A DNA stretch of 64,000 bases. Origin: Oscillospiraceae bacterium. GTDB taxonomy: Bacteria > Bacillota > Clostridia > Oscillospirales > Oscillospiraceae. Each line of letters begins with the position of its first letter. The stretch's first letter is position 1. Of the stretch, positions 33,441 to 41,188 are shown one piece after another. The stretch lies in NCBI GenBank assembly GCA_020025305.1, contig JAHHSG010000011.1, positions 7,331-71,330 of the forward strand. The letters run 5' to 3'. Below the pieces are notes generated by a model. That model searched no databases. It was given only the letters and a program-made list of their open reading frames with translations, and was not told the DNA's origin. The position numbers were made by a program, and so were the translations under genes.

Positions 33441-33788
33441 TCACTCACCCTTCTTCCGATAGACAATAAAACCGTTATTATGCAGCACACGCATATACTG
33501 CACCAAGCGGTTATAGAGCGCCGGATCATCACCAAACTTGTTTCTCATCAGCTCTGCCAGTTCACCCACGGTGCGCACACCGTCGATCTGCTGGAAGATG
33601 TAGCTGCCGCGCTCATCCAGATGGATGTGGCTGATCTTGGGACGGTTAAAGACCTTCTGTGCAATCTTAGCGTAGAAGCCGCGGTGTACCATATGCACCG
33701 TCACCTTGTCGTCCTCCACGTCCCATGTATTCTTATCCGAGATCATCGGTACGTAGTCCAGATAATTCTCCTGTTTCTTTTTCGCCAT
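33441..33788 (-). CDS. PqqD-family protein (RiPP recognition element fold)
   Basis: 115 residues. The domain has the PqqD/RRE layout: a beta hairpin (TWDVEDDKVTVHMVHRG), then helices ending in ERGSYIFQQIDGVRTVGELAELMRNKFGDDPALYNRLVQYMRVLHNNGFI, the winged helix that grips leader peptides in RiPP pathways. No radical SAM enzyme, precursor peptide or other maturase is adjacent. The ATG at 33788 follows AAAGGAGGCATCGCC. It lies between an OPT transporter and a small membrane protein, in the same direction, so it may act with peptide uptake or with an unlinked modifying enzyme. Confidence 0.75.
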   Translation of the reverse strand: MAKKKQENYLDYVPMISDKNTWDVEDDKVTVHMVHRGFYAKIAQKVFNRPKISHIHLDERGSYIFQQIDGVRTVGELAELMRNKFGDDPALYNRLVQYMRVLHNNGFIVYRKKGE

Positions 33789-33874
33789 GGCGATGCCTCC
33801 TTTACAACAAACCGGGCCATATACAGAAGTATATAGCCCGGTCAGCTGTTTTGCAAACAATATTTGCGATTTTC

Positions 33875-35806
33875 TTACTTAGCGTCCTTAGAACCCTTAT
33901 TGGCCACATAGAAGATGCTGGCCAGCAGAACGGCAAAGAACACCAAACCACCGATGTTGCCCAGAGAGAGCATGCCGGAAATATCGATTCTATTTCCAAC
34001 GTTCAGAGCCTTACCGGCTGCGTCGACACCGGCGGGGATGATGGCCAGGATAGCCAGGATGATACCCACGATACCCTCGCCGGCGATGAGGCCGGAGGTA
34101 TACAGGATACCGGACTGAACAGCGCCCTCCTTTGCCTTCTCGGAAGCGTACTTGCGCTTCTCAATAAAGTGACGGACCAGACCGCCGCACATGATGGCAG
34201 CGTTCAAGTGGATGGGCAGGTAGATACCGATAGCCACAGGCAGAACGGGCAGACCCAGAATCTCCACGGTAACAGCGATAAACACGCCGGTCAGAACCAG
34301 AGCCCAAGGCAGATTACCACCCATAACGCCCTCGATGACCATCTTCATCATCATAGCCTGGGGAGCACCCAGCTCCTCACTGCCGAAGCCCCATGCGGCA
34401 TTCAGCAGGTACAGAATGGCGCCGATGGCAACAGCGGAAACTGCCACACCGATCATCTCGCCGTACTGCTGCTTGCGGGGGGTAGCACCCAGCAGGAAGC
34501 CGGTCTTCAGGTCCTGAGAGGTATCGCCGGAGATAGCGGCAATGATGCAGATGACGCTGCCGATAGCGATAGCGCCCACCATGCCCTTAGCACCGTCACT
34601 GCCGGTAGCCTTCAGCAGAAGGGTAGCGATCAGCAGCGTAGCGATCGCCATACCGGAAACGGGGTTGTTGGAAGAACCGATCATACCCACCATGCGGGAG
34701 GAGACGGTTGCAAAGAAGAAGCCGAACACCAGAATGATCACAGCGCCCAGCAGATTCACAGGAATTGCAGGGAACAGCCACATGAACACAACCAGCACCA
34801 GGCAGGCCAGCATCACGTACTTGATGGGAATATCCTGCTCGGTACGCAGCGTACCGCCGGCGACCTTACCATAATCCTTAAAAGCATCGCGGAACGTGCT
34901 GACGATCATGGGCAGGGACTTAATGAGGCTGATCACACCACCGGCCACCAGCGCACCGGCACCTATGTAGCGAACGAAAGTACCCCAAATGCCCCAAGTT
35001 CCCTCTGTAGCCCACAGTTCTGCCACGGTCTTGGTAGCGGGGAAGATCACCAAATCGCTGCCAAAGAGGGTAATGAGAGGCATCAGCACAAACCATGCGA
35101 TGACACCGCCGCCAAACATGTAGGAGGATACGCGGGGACCGCAGATGTAACCGACACCGGCCAGTGCGGGCAGCACATCCATACCGATACCGGAACCCTT
35201 ATAAGCGGGGATGGACCAGTCAACTTCGCTGGGGAACAGCTTCAGGCCGTCAGCGATAAACTTGTAGCCGGCAGCGATACCCAGACCTGCGAACACGGTG
35301 GTGGACTTAGCACCGCCGGACTCACCGGCCATCAGGACCTCGGCGCAAGCCTGGCCCTCGGGATAACCCAGATTGCCGTGCTCCTTGACGATCAGTGCAC
35401 TGCGCAGAGGGATCATCATCAGCACGCCCAGCAGACCGCCCACCAGAGCGATCACGCCGATTTCCACCATGGAGGGCATATCGCAGACGCCTTCCTTGGC
35501 CCACATGAACAGAGCGGGCATGGTGAAGATGGCACCGGCAGCCAGAGACTCACCGGCAGAACCGATGGTCTGCACCATGTTGTTCTCCAAAATGGAGTCA
35601 CGCTTGAGAATCTTACGGATGACGCCCATAGAAATAACGGCTGCGGGAATAGATGCCGAAACAGTCATACCCACGCGCAGACCCAGATAGGCGTTCGCGC
35701 CGCCGAATACCACAGCCAGAATAGCACCCAAGATCACGGAAAACACGGTGAACTCAGGAACCACTTTGTCCGCAGGTACGAACGGCTGGAATTTCTTTTC
35801 TTCCAT
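33875..35806 (-). CDS. OPT-family oligopeptide transporter
   Basis: 643 residues with about 14-16 membrane helices. The start FVPADKVVPEFTVFSVILGAILAV, the GxxNAYLGLRVGMTVSASIPAAVISMG motif and NLGYPEGQACAEVLMAGE identify the bacterial OPT family, proton-coupled importers of oligopeptides or metal chelates. ATG 35806 has AAAGGAGAAATCA upstream; 18 bases earlier a TTG is possible. The PqqD-like and small membrane protein genes follow, making a three-gene unit. Confidence 0.93.
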   Translation of the reverse strand: MEEKKFQPFVPADKVVPEFTVFSVILGAILAVVFGGANAYLGLRVGMTVSASIPAAVISMGVIRKILKRDSILENNMVQTIGSAGESLAAGAIFTMPALFMWAKEGVCDMPSMVEIGVIALVGGLLGVLMMIPLRSALIVKEHGNLGYPEGQACAEVLMAGESGGAKSTTVFAGLGIAAGYKFIADGLKLFPSEVDWSIPAYKGSGIGMDVLPALAGVGYICGPRVSSYMFGGGVIAWFVLMPLITLFGSDLVIFPATKTVAELWATEGTWGIWGTFVRYIGAGALVAGGVISLIKSLPMIVSTFRDAFKDYGKVAGGTLRTEQDIPIKYVMLACLVLVVFMWLFPAIPVNLLGAVIILVFGFFFATVSSRMVGMIGSSNNPVSGMAIATLLIATLLLKATGSDGAKGMVGAIAIGSVICIIAAISGDTSQDLKTGFLLGATPRKQQYGEMIGVAVSAVAIGAILYLLNAAWGFGSEELGAPQAMMMKMVIEGVMGGNLPWALVLTGVFIAVTVEILGLPVLPVAIGIYLPIHLNAAIMCGGLVRHFIEKRKYASEKAKEGAVQSGILYTSGLIAGEGIVGIILAILAIIPAGVDAAGKALNVGNRIDISGMLSLGNIGGLVFFAVLLASIFYVANKGSKDAK

Positions 35807-36071
35807 TGATTTCTCCTTTCTCAACTTCCTTTAAAAATCTCTCCCGAATAAATCGGGAACACACTTTTATATTATAAAGACTCCTTAATTCTATGTCAAC
35901 TCAAAAGTCGTTATTTTGTAGTAATTGCTGCTTACATTTTGTATCTTTTGTCACATATCTCCCGTCGGCGTACTTTCTGTATCGTTTTTGTTCACACTTC
36001 AAGAACATTCTCTCGCCTTATTTTGCCTTTGCAGTCGAAAAAACAAGAAAGCCGCCTTACAGCAGCAAATG

Positions 36072-36135
36072 GCAAAAAAAGAACTGACCCCCGGCTGAAG
36101 CTAAAGCGCCACTTAAAATCAGCCAAGGGTCAGTT
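36072..36135 (-). terminator. Leftward terminator
   Basis: AACTGACCC-xx-GGCTGA pairs with TCAGCC-xx-GGGTCAGTT (15 bp, loop 20); on the minus strand it is followed by CTTTTTTT. Confidence 0.7.
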
Positions 36136-36279
36136 CCTTAAATTGTTGGGTTCCACTAGATGATTAACCTCTCTTTCTACAGTCTCGAACATCGCCTTTC
36201 CCAGCTCCAAATCTATTCTGCGCCATTCCTGTTTTCCTAATCTTCCTCGTAAGCGAGATACTTGTATGTCGGGACAGTT

Positions 36280-36390
36280 TCACCAGCTGAAAGACCATGT
36301 TCGGAAGTTTGATCCGTCTGCCTCGCAGCACCGCTGTATCTGTGTTTGCCCCTGCTTGACAAAGGCCATCACGTTGACAATTGTGCTCAT
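36280..36390 (-). CDS. Possible 36-residue peptide
   Basis: A short frame starting MSTIVNVMAFVKQGQTQIQR with AGAAGGAGCG before its ATG. It has a candidate promoter (TTGCGG, 17 bases, TATATT, around 36457-36485) and a terminator at 36072-36135. Not recognised; downstream another frame stays open for about 38 codons and ends LAYEED, so it could also be a frameshifted remnant of a longer gene. Confidence 0.3.
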   Translation of the reverse strand: MSTIVNVMAFVKQGQTQIQRCCEADGSNFRTWSFSW

Positions 36391-36561
36391 TTTGACCGCT
36401 CCTTCTTGACGGATCTTCTCTTTTTTACCTGTACATCGGTATCACCCTTTCTGCCTATAATATAGCACAGGCGCTGTCTGTCCGCAAGCCTCAAAACTGT
36501 ATAAATAATTCGGAATTACTTGTATAAAACGCAGATTTACCTATATAAACTGCACATTTTG

Positions 36562-36590
36562 TTGACATATAAAAGATGTTAGGTTATACT
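36562..36590 (+). promoter_or_regulatory. Consensus rightward promoter
   Basis: TTGACA, 17 bases, TATACT: the best sigma-A-type promoter in this interval. Followed 12 bases later by a GTCAGC/GCTGAC hairpin with TTTTCTT. Confidence 0.65.
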
Positions 36591-36601
36591 TAAACTGTTG
36601 G

Positions 36602-36626
36602 GTCAGCTCTCGGGCTGACTTTTCTT
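36602..36626 (+). terminator. Promoter-proximal hairpin
   Basis: GTCAGC, loop TCTCGG, GCTGAC, then TTTTCTTAT. Would stop transcripts from the promoter at 36562 after about 25 bases, unless it attenuates them. Confidence 0.5.
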
Positions 36627-36655
36627 ATATCCATTTTTATTTTTGCCTGCTGCGG

Positions 36656-36844
36656 GTGGCAGTGATAAAAAACGCAAAGGCCACGCGCGGCCATCGGCTC
36701 TTTTCCGAAATGATTTCCTATACGATTTTTACCCTCCTGACCCGTGTGCTGCAATTGCTGTTCCGCACAGTCAATCAAGTGGTTGCTGCCCGCATTCCCT
36801 TCTCCCACTTTTTTACCGTGCTACGCGGAGCTGCAGCTCAGTAA
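36656..36844 (+). CDS. Possible 62-residue peptide
   Basis: A short frame with a basic start and a hydrophobic centre (LFSEMISYTIFTLLTRVLQL), overlapping the end of the MerR gene by 32 bases. The start is not ATG and no clear ribosome site precedes it. It lies downstream of a strong promoter, but an early terminator separates them. Weak. Confidence 0.2.
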   Translation: MAVIKNAKATRGHRLFSEMISYTIFTLLTRVLQLLFRTVNQVVAARIPFSHFFTVLRGAAAQ

Positions 36845-37607
36845 TATGCTCCTCTACTCGCTCTGTCGTGTGGATATCCACCCACAGAATCTCCAAAATA
36901 TCACCTACCGGTGTCCAACCGTTGTCTCTGGCATAGTCCAGCAGTCGGTGCACCCAAAGTGCACTCTGCTCATAGGGGCCTTGATAGCTGACGGTCAAAT
37001 ACGTACCGCCGGGCAAAATACCGTCACCGCCTTCGTCCATGAGGAACACCGCCTCATATTTCAGTTTGCCTGTCCGTTCCGCCGTGCTGCGGGAAACCAG
37101 CGTTCCAATCTGATTATTGCCGATGACATAGAAATGCTCTTGATCCATGTTTACAAGGCGCTTGATGAGAAGATCCATTTCGTGCTCCTCAGAATACCCT
37201 TCATGGATGGAGAAAAAGCGGCGTTGTGGATATCTTTCCACAGCAATCTGCCCCAAGGGGCGTGTTTGGGCTTGCCGGAGGATCTCCATACGCCGACTCA
37301 CATTTGCCTGCGTCTTTAAGAGGCGCTCCAGCTTCTGGCGCAGCATGGCCTGTTCCTCCTGCAAAAGTTCCAGTGTCGTATCCACGGTATGGCAGTCCAA
37401 ATATTGCCGAATCCGTTCCATGGGGAAGCCCAGTTCCCGCAGCTCCCGAATGACGTTCAAGCGCCAGATATCATCCACGCTGTACATGCGATAGCCGCTC
37501 TCACCACGGGCCGGATGGATGAGTCCCAGTTCCTCATAGTATCGCAGGGAATCCACACCAATGTGGTACAGGCGTGATATTTCCCCAATCCGAAAACTTT
37601 TTCGCAT
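36813..37607 (-). CDS. MerR-family regulator with GyrI-like effector domain
   Basis: 264 residues. N-terminal MerR winged helix (FRIGEISRLYHIGVDSLRYYEELGLI, SGYRMYSVDDIWRLNVIREL), a long dimer helix (LELLQEEQAMLRQKLERLLK), then an effector-binding domain of about 140 residues (GyrI/BmrR type: FSIHEGYSEEHEMDLLIKRL, GGTYLTVSYQGPYEQSALWV) that usually binds hydrophobic cations or drugs. Divergent from the YitT gene. A perfect 21-base dyad lies in a 19-base promoter spacer between them, the classic MerR activator site, so it probably activates YitT on ligand binding. Confidence 0.93.
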   Translation of the reverse strand: MRKSFRIGEISRLYHIGVDSLRYYEELGLIHPARGESGYRMYSVDDIWRLNVIRELRELGFPMERIRQYLDCHTVDTTLELLQEEQAMLRQKLERLLKTQANVSRRMEILRQAQTRPLGQIAVERYPQRRFFSIHEGYSEEHEMDLLIKRLVNMDQEHFYVIGNNQIGTLVSRSTAERTGKLKYEAVFLMDEGGDGILPGGTYLTVSYQGPYEQSALWVHRLLDYARDNGWTPVGDILEILWVDIHTTERVEEHITELQLRVAR

Positions 37608-37624
37608 TTTTCTCCCTCCCCCGC

Positions 37625-37655
37625 TTGACTCTGGTATTATACCAGAGTTTATACT
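37625..37655 (+). promoter_or_regulatory. MerR-type promoter and operator
   Basis: TTGACT (37625-37630), a 19-base spacer and TATACT (37650-37655). The spacer carries the dyad ACTCTGGTAT-T-ATACCAGAGT (37628-37648), perfect over 10 bp per arm. Over-long spacers with a central dyad are the hallmark of MerR-family activation by DNA untwisting. Confidence 0.85.
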
Positions 37656-37701
37656 GAATGTACACTCATTGTATTATAAATAGAAAGGACTCCGATCAAA
37701 C

Positions 37702-38379
37702 ATGATTTTCCGCAATCCTCCCAAATTACGGCTGCTGTTCGGCAAGCTGCTGGAGGGTATCTCTCTCCGTACCTGTCTGGTGGCTCTATTGGGCAGTACC
37801 ATTCTTTCTTTCGGTATCTACAACATTCACTCCCTGTCCGGTGTGACCGAAGGCGGTGTGTTGGGCATGACACTGCTGCTGGAATACTGGTTTCATATCT
37901 CCCCCGCTCTTTCCAGCTTTGTGATCAGTCTCTTCTGCTATATTTTGGGTTGGAGGACACTGGGGCGAAAGTTCATTGTTTACTCCGCCGTGGCCTCCTC
38001 CGGATTTTCCGTTACCTACTGGATTTTTGAGCAATTCCCACCGGTATATCCACAAATTGCCGATATGCCGCTGGCGGCCACAATTTTGGGGGCTCTCTTT
38101 GTGGGCGTTGGTGCAGGACTGTGTGTCCGCGTGGGCGGTGCTCCCAGCGGTGATGATGCCCTGGCAATGAGTCTTGCCAAAATCACGCCATTATCCATCC
38201 AGTGGATCTATCTGATCAGTGATCTGGTGGTGTTAGCCCTGTCCTTGAGTTACATTCCGGCCCGGCGCATGGTGTATTCCCTGTTTACCGTGATTCTCTC
38301 CGGCCAGTTGGTTGGTATGATCCAGAAAATTCCGCTTCCCGGTAAGACCCACACCGAGAAGTCAGAGCCGCTTTCCTAA
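37702..38379 (+). CDS. YitT-family membrane protein
   Basis: 225 residues with five or six membrane helices. The motif FGIYNIHSLSGVTEGGVLGMTLLL at the start and VGVGAGLCVRVGGAPSGDDALAMSLAK in the middle are typical of the YitT/DUF161 family. The usual C-terminal DUF2179 domain is missing. Transport function is suspected for the family but not established. ATG has AAAGGACTCCGATCAAAC upstream. It is under the MerR-type promoter, so it may be part of a response to a toxic compound. Confidence 0.88.
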   Translation: MIFRNPPKLRLLFGKLLEGISLRTCLVALLGSTILSFGIYNIHSLSGVTEGGVLGMTLLLEYWFHISPALSSFVISLFCYILGWRTLGRKFIVYSAVASSGFSVTYWIFEQFPPVYPQIADMPLAATILGALFVGVGAGLCVRVGGAPSGDDALAMSLAKITPLSIQWIYLISDLVVLALSLSYIPARRMVYSLFTVILSGQLVGMIQKIPLPGKTHTEKSEPLS

Positions 38380-38390
38380 CACATAATAAA

Positions 38391-38427
38391 AGAGTATCCC
38401 TCGGATGAGGGATGCTCTTTTTATTTG
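38391..38427 (+). terminator. Terminator after YitT
   Basis: AGAG-T-ATCCCTC, loop GGAT, GAGGGAT-G-CTCT, then TTTTATTT. Confidence 0.85.
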
Positions 38428-38711
38428 CTATCTACTGACGGAGCCAGAGCTGTCTGGGGAATGTTCATTCAGATGACACTGACAGTGCCTATGTCCTGCA
38501 TCCCGACGCCAAATACATTTCTGGGAGCGTTTGGCGTGAAGTTCCCCAACATAATTCCCACGATAGAAATTTTGTCTCATGCTGTGCCGTCCTGATTCTA
38601 TTCTTTGCGAGATACACTGCCTTCCGCCCGAGACATACCACAGCGTATTTCTATTCGTGATTGCTTCTGATAAATACCCGGATAGGGGGTATTTAAACGT
38701 TCTCGGCTCTA
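38428..38711. other. Intergenic with a weak hairpin
   Basis: About 280 bases. TAAATACCC/GGGTATTTA (38671-38695) forms a 9-bp stem behind the permease gene but has no T-run, so it is a doubtful end of the ABC operon. No recognisable gene in either direction. Confidence 0.35.
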
Positions 38712-39383
38712 TCAGCTTCTGGAGTCCACCAGATGCTTTCCAAGCCGCTTCTCCAGCATACTCTGCAGCTGCGTAAGCACGGTGCTGAAAATCAGATAAA
38801 CAACCGCAGCCTCGCAGTAGAGCAGCAATGGTTCAAACTTCACAGCAATAATTCCCTTGGCGGTCATTAAGATCTCCGGCACAGTGATAGACGCCACCAA
38901 AGAGGTATCCTTCAGGAGGCTGATAAACGAGTTTGCCAGAGAAGGAACGGCAACCAGTGCTGCCTGAGGAATGATCACCTTAACCATGGTCTGCCACTTA
39001 TTAAGTCCCAGCGTATGGCACGCCTCAAACTGTCCCTTGGGAATAGAACCCAGTGCGGCACGAATAACCTCAGAGTTATAGGCACCCTGACTGATGACCA
39101 GTGCCAGAATCGCAGAAGGGATTGGTTTTAATACCACACCCACGCTGGGCAAACCGAAGTAGATGACAAAAATCTGAACCAGCAGGGGCGTGCCGCGGAT
39201 GACCCACACCACAAACCATGCGATGGCCTTAAAAGGTGCGATTTTAGACATACGCATCAGCGCCAAAACAAAAGCCAACACCAGGCCCAGCGCAAAAGAG
39301 ACCAACATCAGCGGCACAGAGATCATGAGTCCCGCTTTAAACATCGGCCAAAATGATTCCAGTAACAATTGCAAGTTTTCCAT
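38712..39383 (-). CDS. ABC permease, polar-amino-acid type
   Basis: 223 residues with five membrane helices. The cytoplasmic EAA loop is visible (EACHTLGLNKWQTMVKVIIPQA), as is IRGTPLLVQIFVIYFGLP, both typical of the His/Glu/Gln/opine permease family. The ATG has AAGGAGGCGGGCTGCC before it. Last gene of the six-gene uronate-associated ABC operon; only one permease is present, so it probably acts as a homodimer. Confidence 0.92.
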   Translation of the reverse strand: MENLQLLLESFWPMFKAGLMISVPLMLVSFALGLVLAFVLALMRMSKIAPFKAIAWFVVWVIRGTPLLVQIFVIYFGLPSVGVVLKPIPSAILALVISQGAYNSEVIRAALGSIPKGQFEACHTLGLNKWQTMVKVIIPQAALVAVPSLANSFISLLKDTSLVASITVPEILMTAKGIIAVKFEPLLLYCEAAVVYLIFSTVLTQLQSMLEKRLGKHLVDSRS

Positions 39384-39404
39384 GGCAGCCCGCCTCCTTG
39401 TTTG

Positions 39405-39440
39405 ATGAAAAAGGGGCGCCGTCCAAGGGCGGCACCCCGG
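39405..39440 (-). terminator. Intercistronic hairpin between binding protein and permease
   Basis: Minus strand GGGGTGCCGCC pairs imperfectly with GACGGCGCCCC, followed by TTTTTC. Position just after the binding-protein gene suggests partial termination or mRNA protection that keeps the binding protein more abundant than the permease. Confidence 0.5.
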
Positions 39441-39453
39441 AAATAGTTCTGGC

Positions 39454-40290
39454 TTACTTGTACAGCTTGACGCTGTCAGCAACAGTTGTGCCGAAGTACT
39501 TGACGGTCAAATCGTAGCAGGTGCCATCCTTGATCATCTCACCGATAATCTCGCTGATTTTGTCGGCCAGCGCCTGATCGTCCTTGCGCAAAACGCCAGC
39601 GGACTCCACCATATACTCCTCGCCCGCAGCCGGTTCGTACACAGCGGCAATCTTCACTGCAACCTCAGGCCGGCTCTTCATGTAAGCATCCACAGCAGCT
39701 ACGTTATTGATGGTAGCAACCGCACGACCGGTAGCAATCTGATCCATAGCAGCGGTCAGGTCTCCGTCAGCAACGGTAGCCCCAAAACTCTGTGCAATCT
39801 TACCGGCAGCAGAAGCGGGAGAGTCAATGACCAGCTTACCCTCCAAATCCTCAAACTTGGTGACCTCGGTATTGTCGGCAGCGGTGACCATGCAGTAGGG
39901 ATTTTCCGCATAGGATGCGGTCAGAGCATACTTTTCCTGACGCTCGGGGTTGGGGTTGCAGCCGCAGATAACGATGTCATAACGTCCAGCGTCCAGACCG
40001 GCCATAACGGGATCCCAGCTGTCGGAGATTTGGAAGTCAGCTTCCACGCCCAGACGCTTGGCGATTTCTCTGGCAATCTCTACCTCAAAACCGGTAATCT
40101 CCCCGGTTCCCTCTTCGTTATAAACGTAGGGAATCCAGTTGCCTTCAGCACCGATGGACAGCTTACCGGCATCCAAAACACGCTGCAGGGAGTTGTCCTC
40201 TTCCTTCTGTCCATTGTCCTCGTCTCCGCCGCAGGCAACCAGAGACAGCGCCATAACAAGAGCTAGAACCAGAGCAAGAATCTTCTTCAT
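39454..40290 (-). CDS. ABC substrate-binding lipoprotein, family 3 (PAAT type)
   Basis: 278 residues. Signal peptide with lipobox LVAC, lipidated cysteine C20, then an acidic linker. The mature domain is a family 3 solute-binding protein: GNWIPYVYNEEGTGEITGFEVEIAREIAKRLG, SWDPVMAGLDAGRYDIVICG, and DLEGKLVIDSPASAAGKIAQ. Family members bind polar amino acids or opines with an arginine that grips the carboxylate; here the usual NPTxxR-like segment reads NPNPERQ. Given the operon, a carboxylated sugar or sugar-amino acid is as plausible as an amino acid. Confidence 0.9.
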   Translation of the reverse strand: MKKILALVLALVMALSLVACGGDEDNGQKEEDNSLQRVLDAGKLSIGAEGNWIPYVYNEEGTGEITGFEVEIAREIAKRLGVEADFQISDSWDPVMAGLDAGRYDIVICGCNPNPERQEKYALTASYAENPYCMVTAADNTEVTKFEDLEGKLVIDSPASAAGKIAQSFGATVADGDLTAAMDQIATGRAVATINNVAAVDAYMKSRPEVAVKIAAVYEPAAGEEYMVESAGVLRKDDQALADKISEIIGEMIKDGTCYDLTVKYFGTTVADSVKLYK

Positions 40291-40349
40291 TTTCGTTCTC
40301 CACCTTTTCTTTTTTATTTATTTTCAGCAGTAATGCTGAGAAATACGAA

Positions 40350-41186
40350 TTAATCTTCCACAAACCGCTCCAAAACACGGAAGTTTCTTCGATCGGCTGC
40401 ATACGGATCGCTGAAGTAATGCTCATCGGCCACCTCTTGCACCAGATATCCAGTATAGTGGTGAGCCGCCATGATCGAAAGCTGCTCTATCATGGAGGTA
40501 TTCCCATCCCCCCACACATTGTGGAGCCATGGATCACCATCCAGAAAATGCATATGACTCAAATCTTCCCCAAAGGCGTTAAACCAGCTCTCTAAAGACT
40601 CACCGGCAGCACCTATGGCAATATTATCCACCATCATCTTTAAATTAGGATGATGGATCTCCCGGAACATCCGCCGGGCACTGTCCAGATGACAGACAAG
40701 ATTGCTCTCATCTTTCCGCAGGGACTCCAACACCAGATAGACACCTTCCCGCTCTCCTATCCGGCACAGACGTTCCAAATGGTCACGGCAGCGTTGCCAC
40801 ATGGATGCATGGCTCTCCTTACAATATCCCCAGCCGGAATTTATGGTCATACGATCAGCACCCAAAGCAGCGGCCAAACGGATCCCATTGGAAAAATAGC
40901 GATAGGAATATTCCAGACCTTCCGGCTCTTGCGCGGCAAACTGGTACTGATATGCCATACTGGGTGCGGTAAGTGATACTACACGGACGTTGTGGGCCTG
41001 CAATTGCTTTTTAAGATGCTGTAAATCGCCCCAGCCCTCATGATCCAGCCAAAAATGGGCAGCTCCGCACCAGAGTTCGATCTGCTCAATCCCCAGACGC
41101 TGCTGGCAGTCCAGAAAGTAGTCCAGGGAAAAGCGGCGGTAATGCTGGTTCATATTTACCAGCTGCTTTCGCTTGATTCCCGCCAT
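40350..41186 (-). CDS. TIM-barrel sugar isomerase/epimerase family protein 2
   Basis: 278 residues of the xylose-isomerase-like TIM barrel (AP endonuclease 2) family. Segments with probable metal ligands include LVLESLRKDESN (glutamate), MMVDNIA (aspartate), HMHFLDGDPWLHNVWGDG (histidine and aspartates) and LVQEVAD. Likely interconverts ketoses or epimerises a sugar (acid). The ATG begins one base pair of codons after the stop of the preceding paralogue, so they are co-translated. Substrate unknown. Confidence 0.82.
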   Translation of the reverse strand: MAGIKRKQLVNMNQHYRRFSLDYFLDCQQRLGIEQIELWCGAAHFWLDHEGWGDLQHLKKQLQAHNVRVVSLTAPSMAYQYQFAAQEPEGLEYSYRYFSNGIRLAAALGADRMTINSGWGYCKESHASMWQRCRDHLERLCRIGEREGVYLVLESLRKDESNLVCHLDSARRMFREIHHPNLKMMVDNIAIGAAGESLESWFNAFGEDLSHMHFLDGDPWLHNVWGDGNTSMIEQLSIMAAHHYTGYLVQEVADEHYFSDPYAADRRNFRVLERFVED

Positions 41187-41188
41187 CC

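Larger units (their letters stand above)
35807..36812. other. One-kilobase stretch with regulatory signals but no solid gene
   Basis: Contains the upstream region of the OPT gene (35807-36060), a leftward promoter/short frame/terminator set (36072-36480), and a rightward consensus promoter with upstream boxes and a very early terminator (36500-36625). AT-rich boxes of the TGTATAAA / CTATATAAA type recur at about 36499, 36521 and 36543 upstream of that promoter. No known protein family is seen. Confidence 0.5.

Noticed and set aside
33725..35809. A 694-codon rightward frame opposite the OPT gene
   Set aside because: His/Gln/Asp-rich antisense frame without homology; the minus strand encodes a complete OPT transporter with a ribosome site.
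38428..38711. Short open frames between YitT and the permease
   Set aside because: Open for 40-60 codons in two frames but without ribosome sites or similarity.
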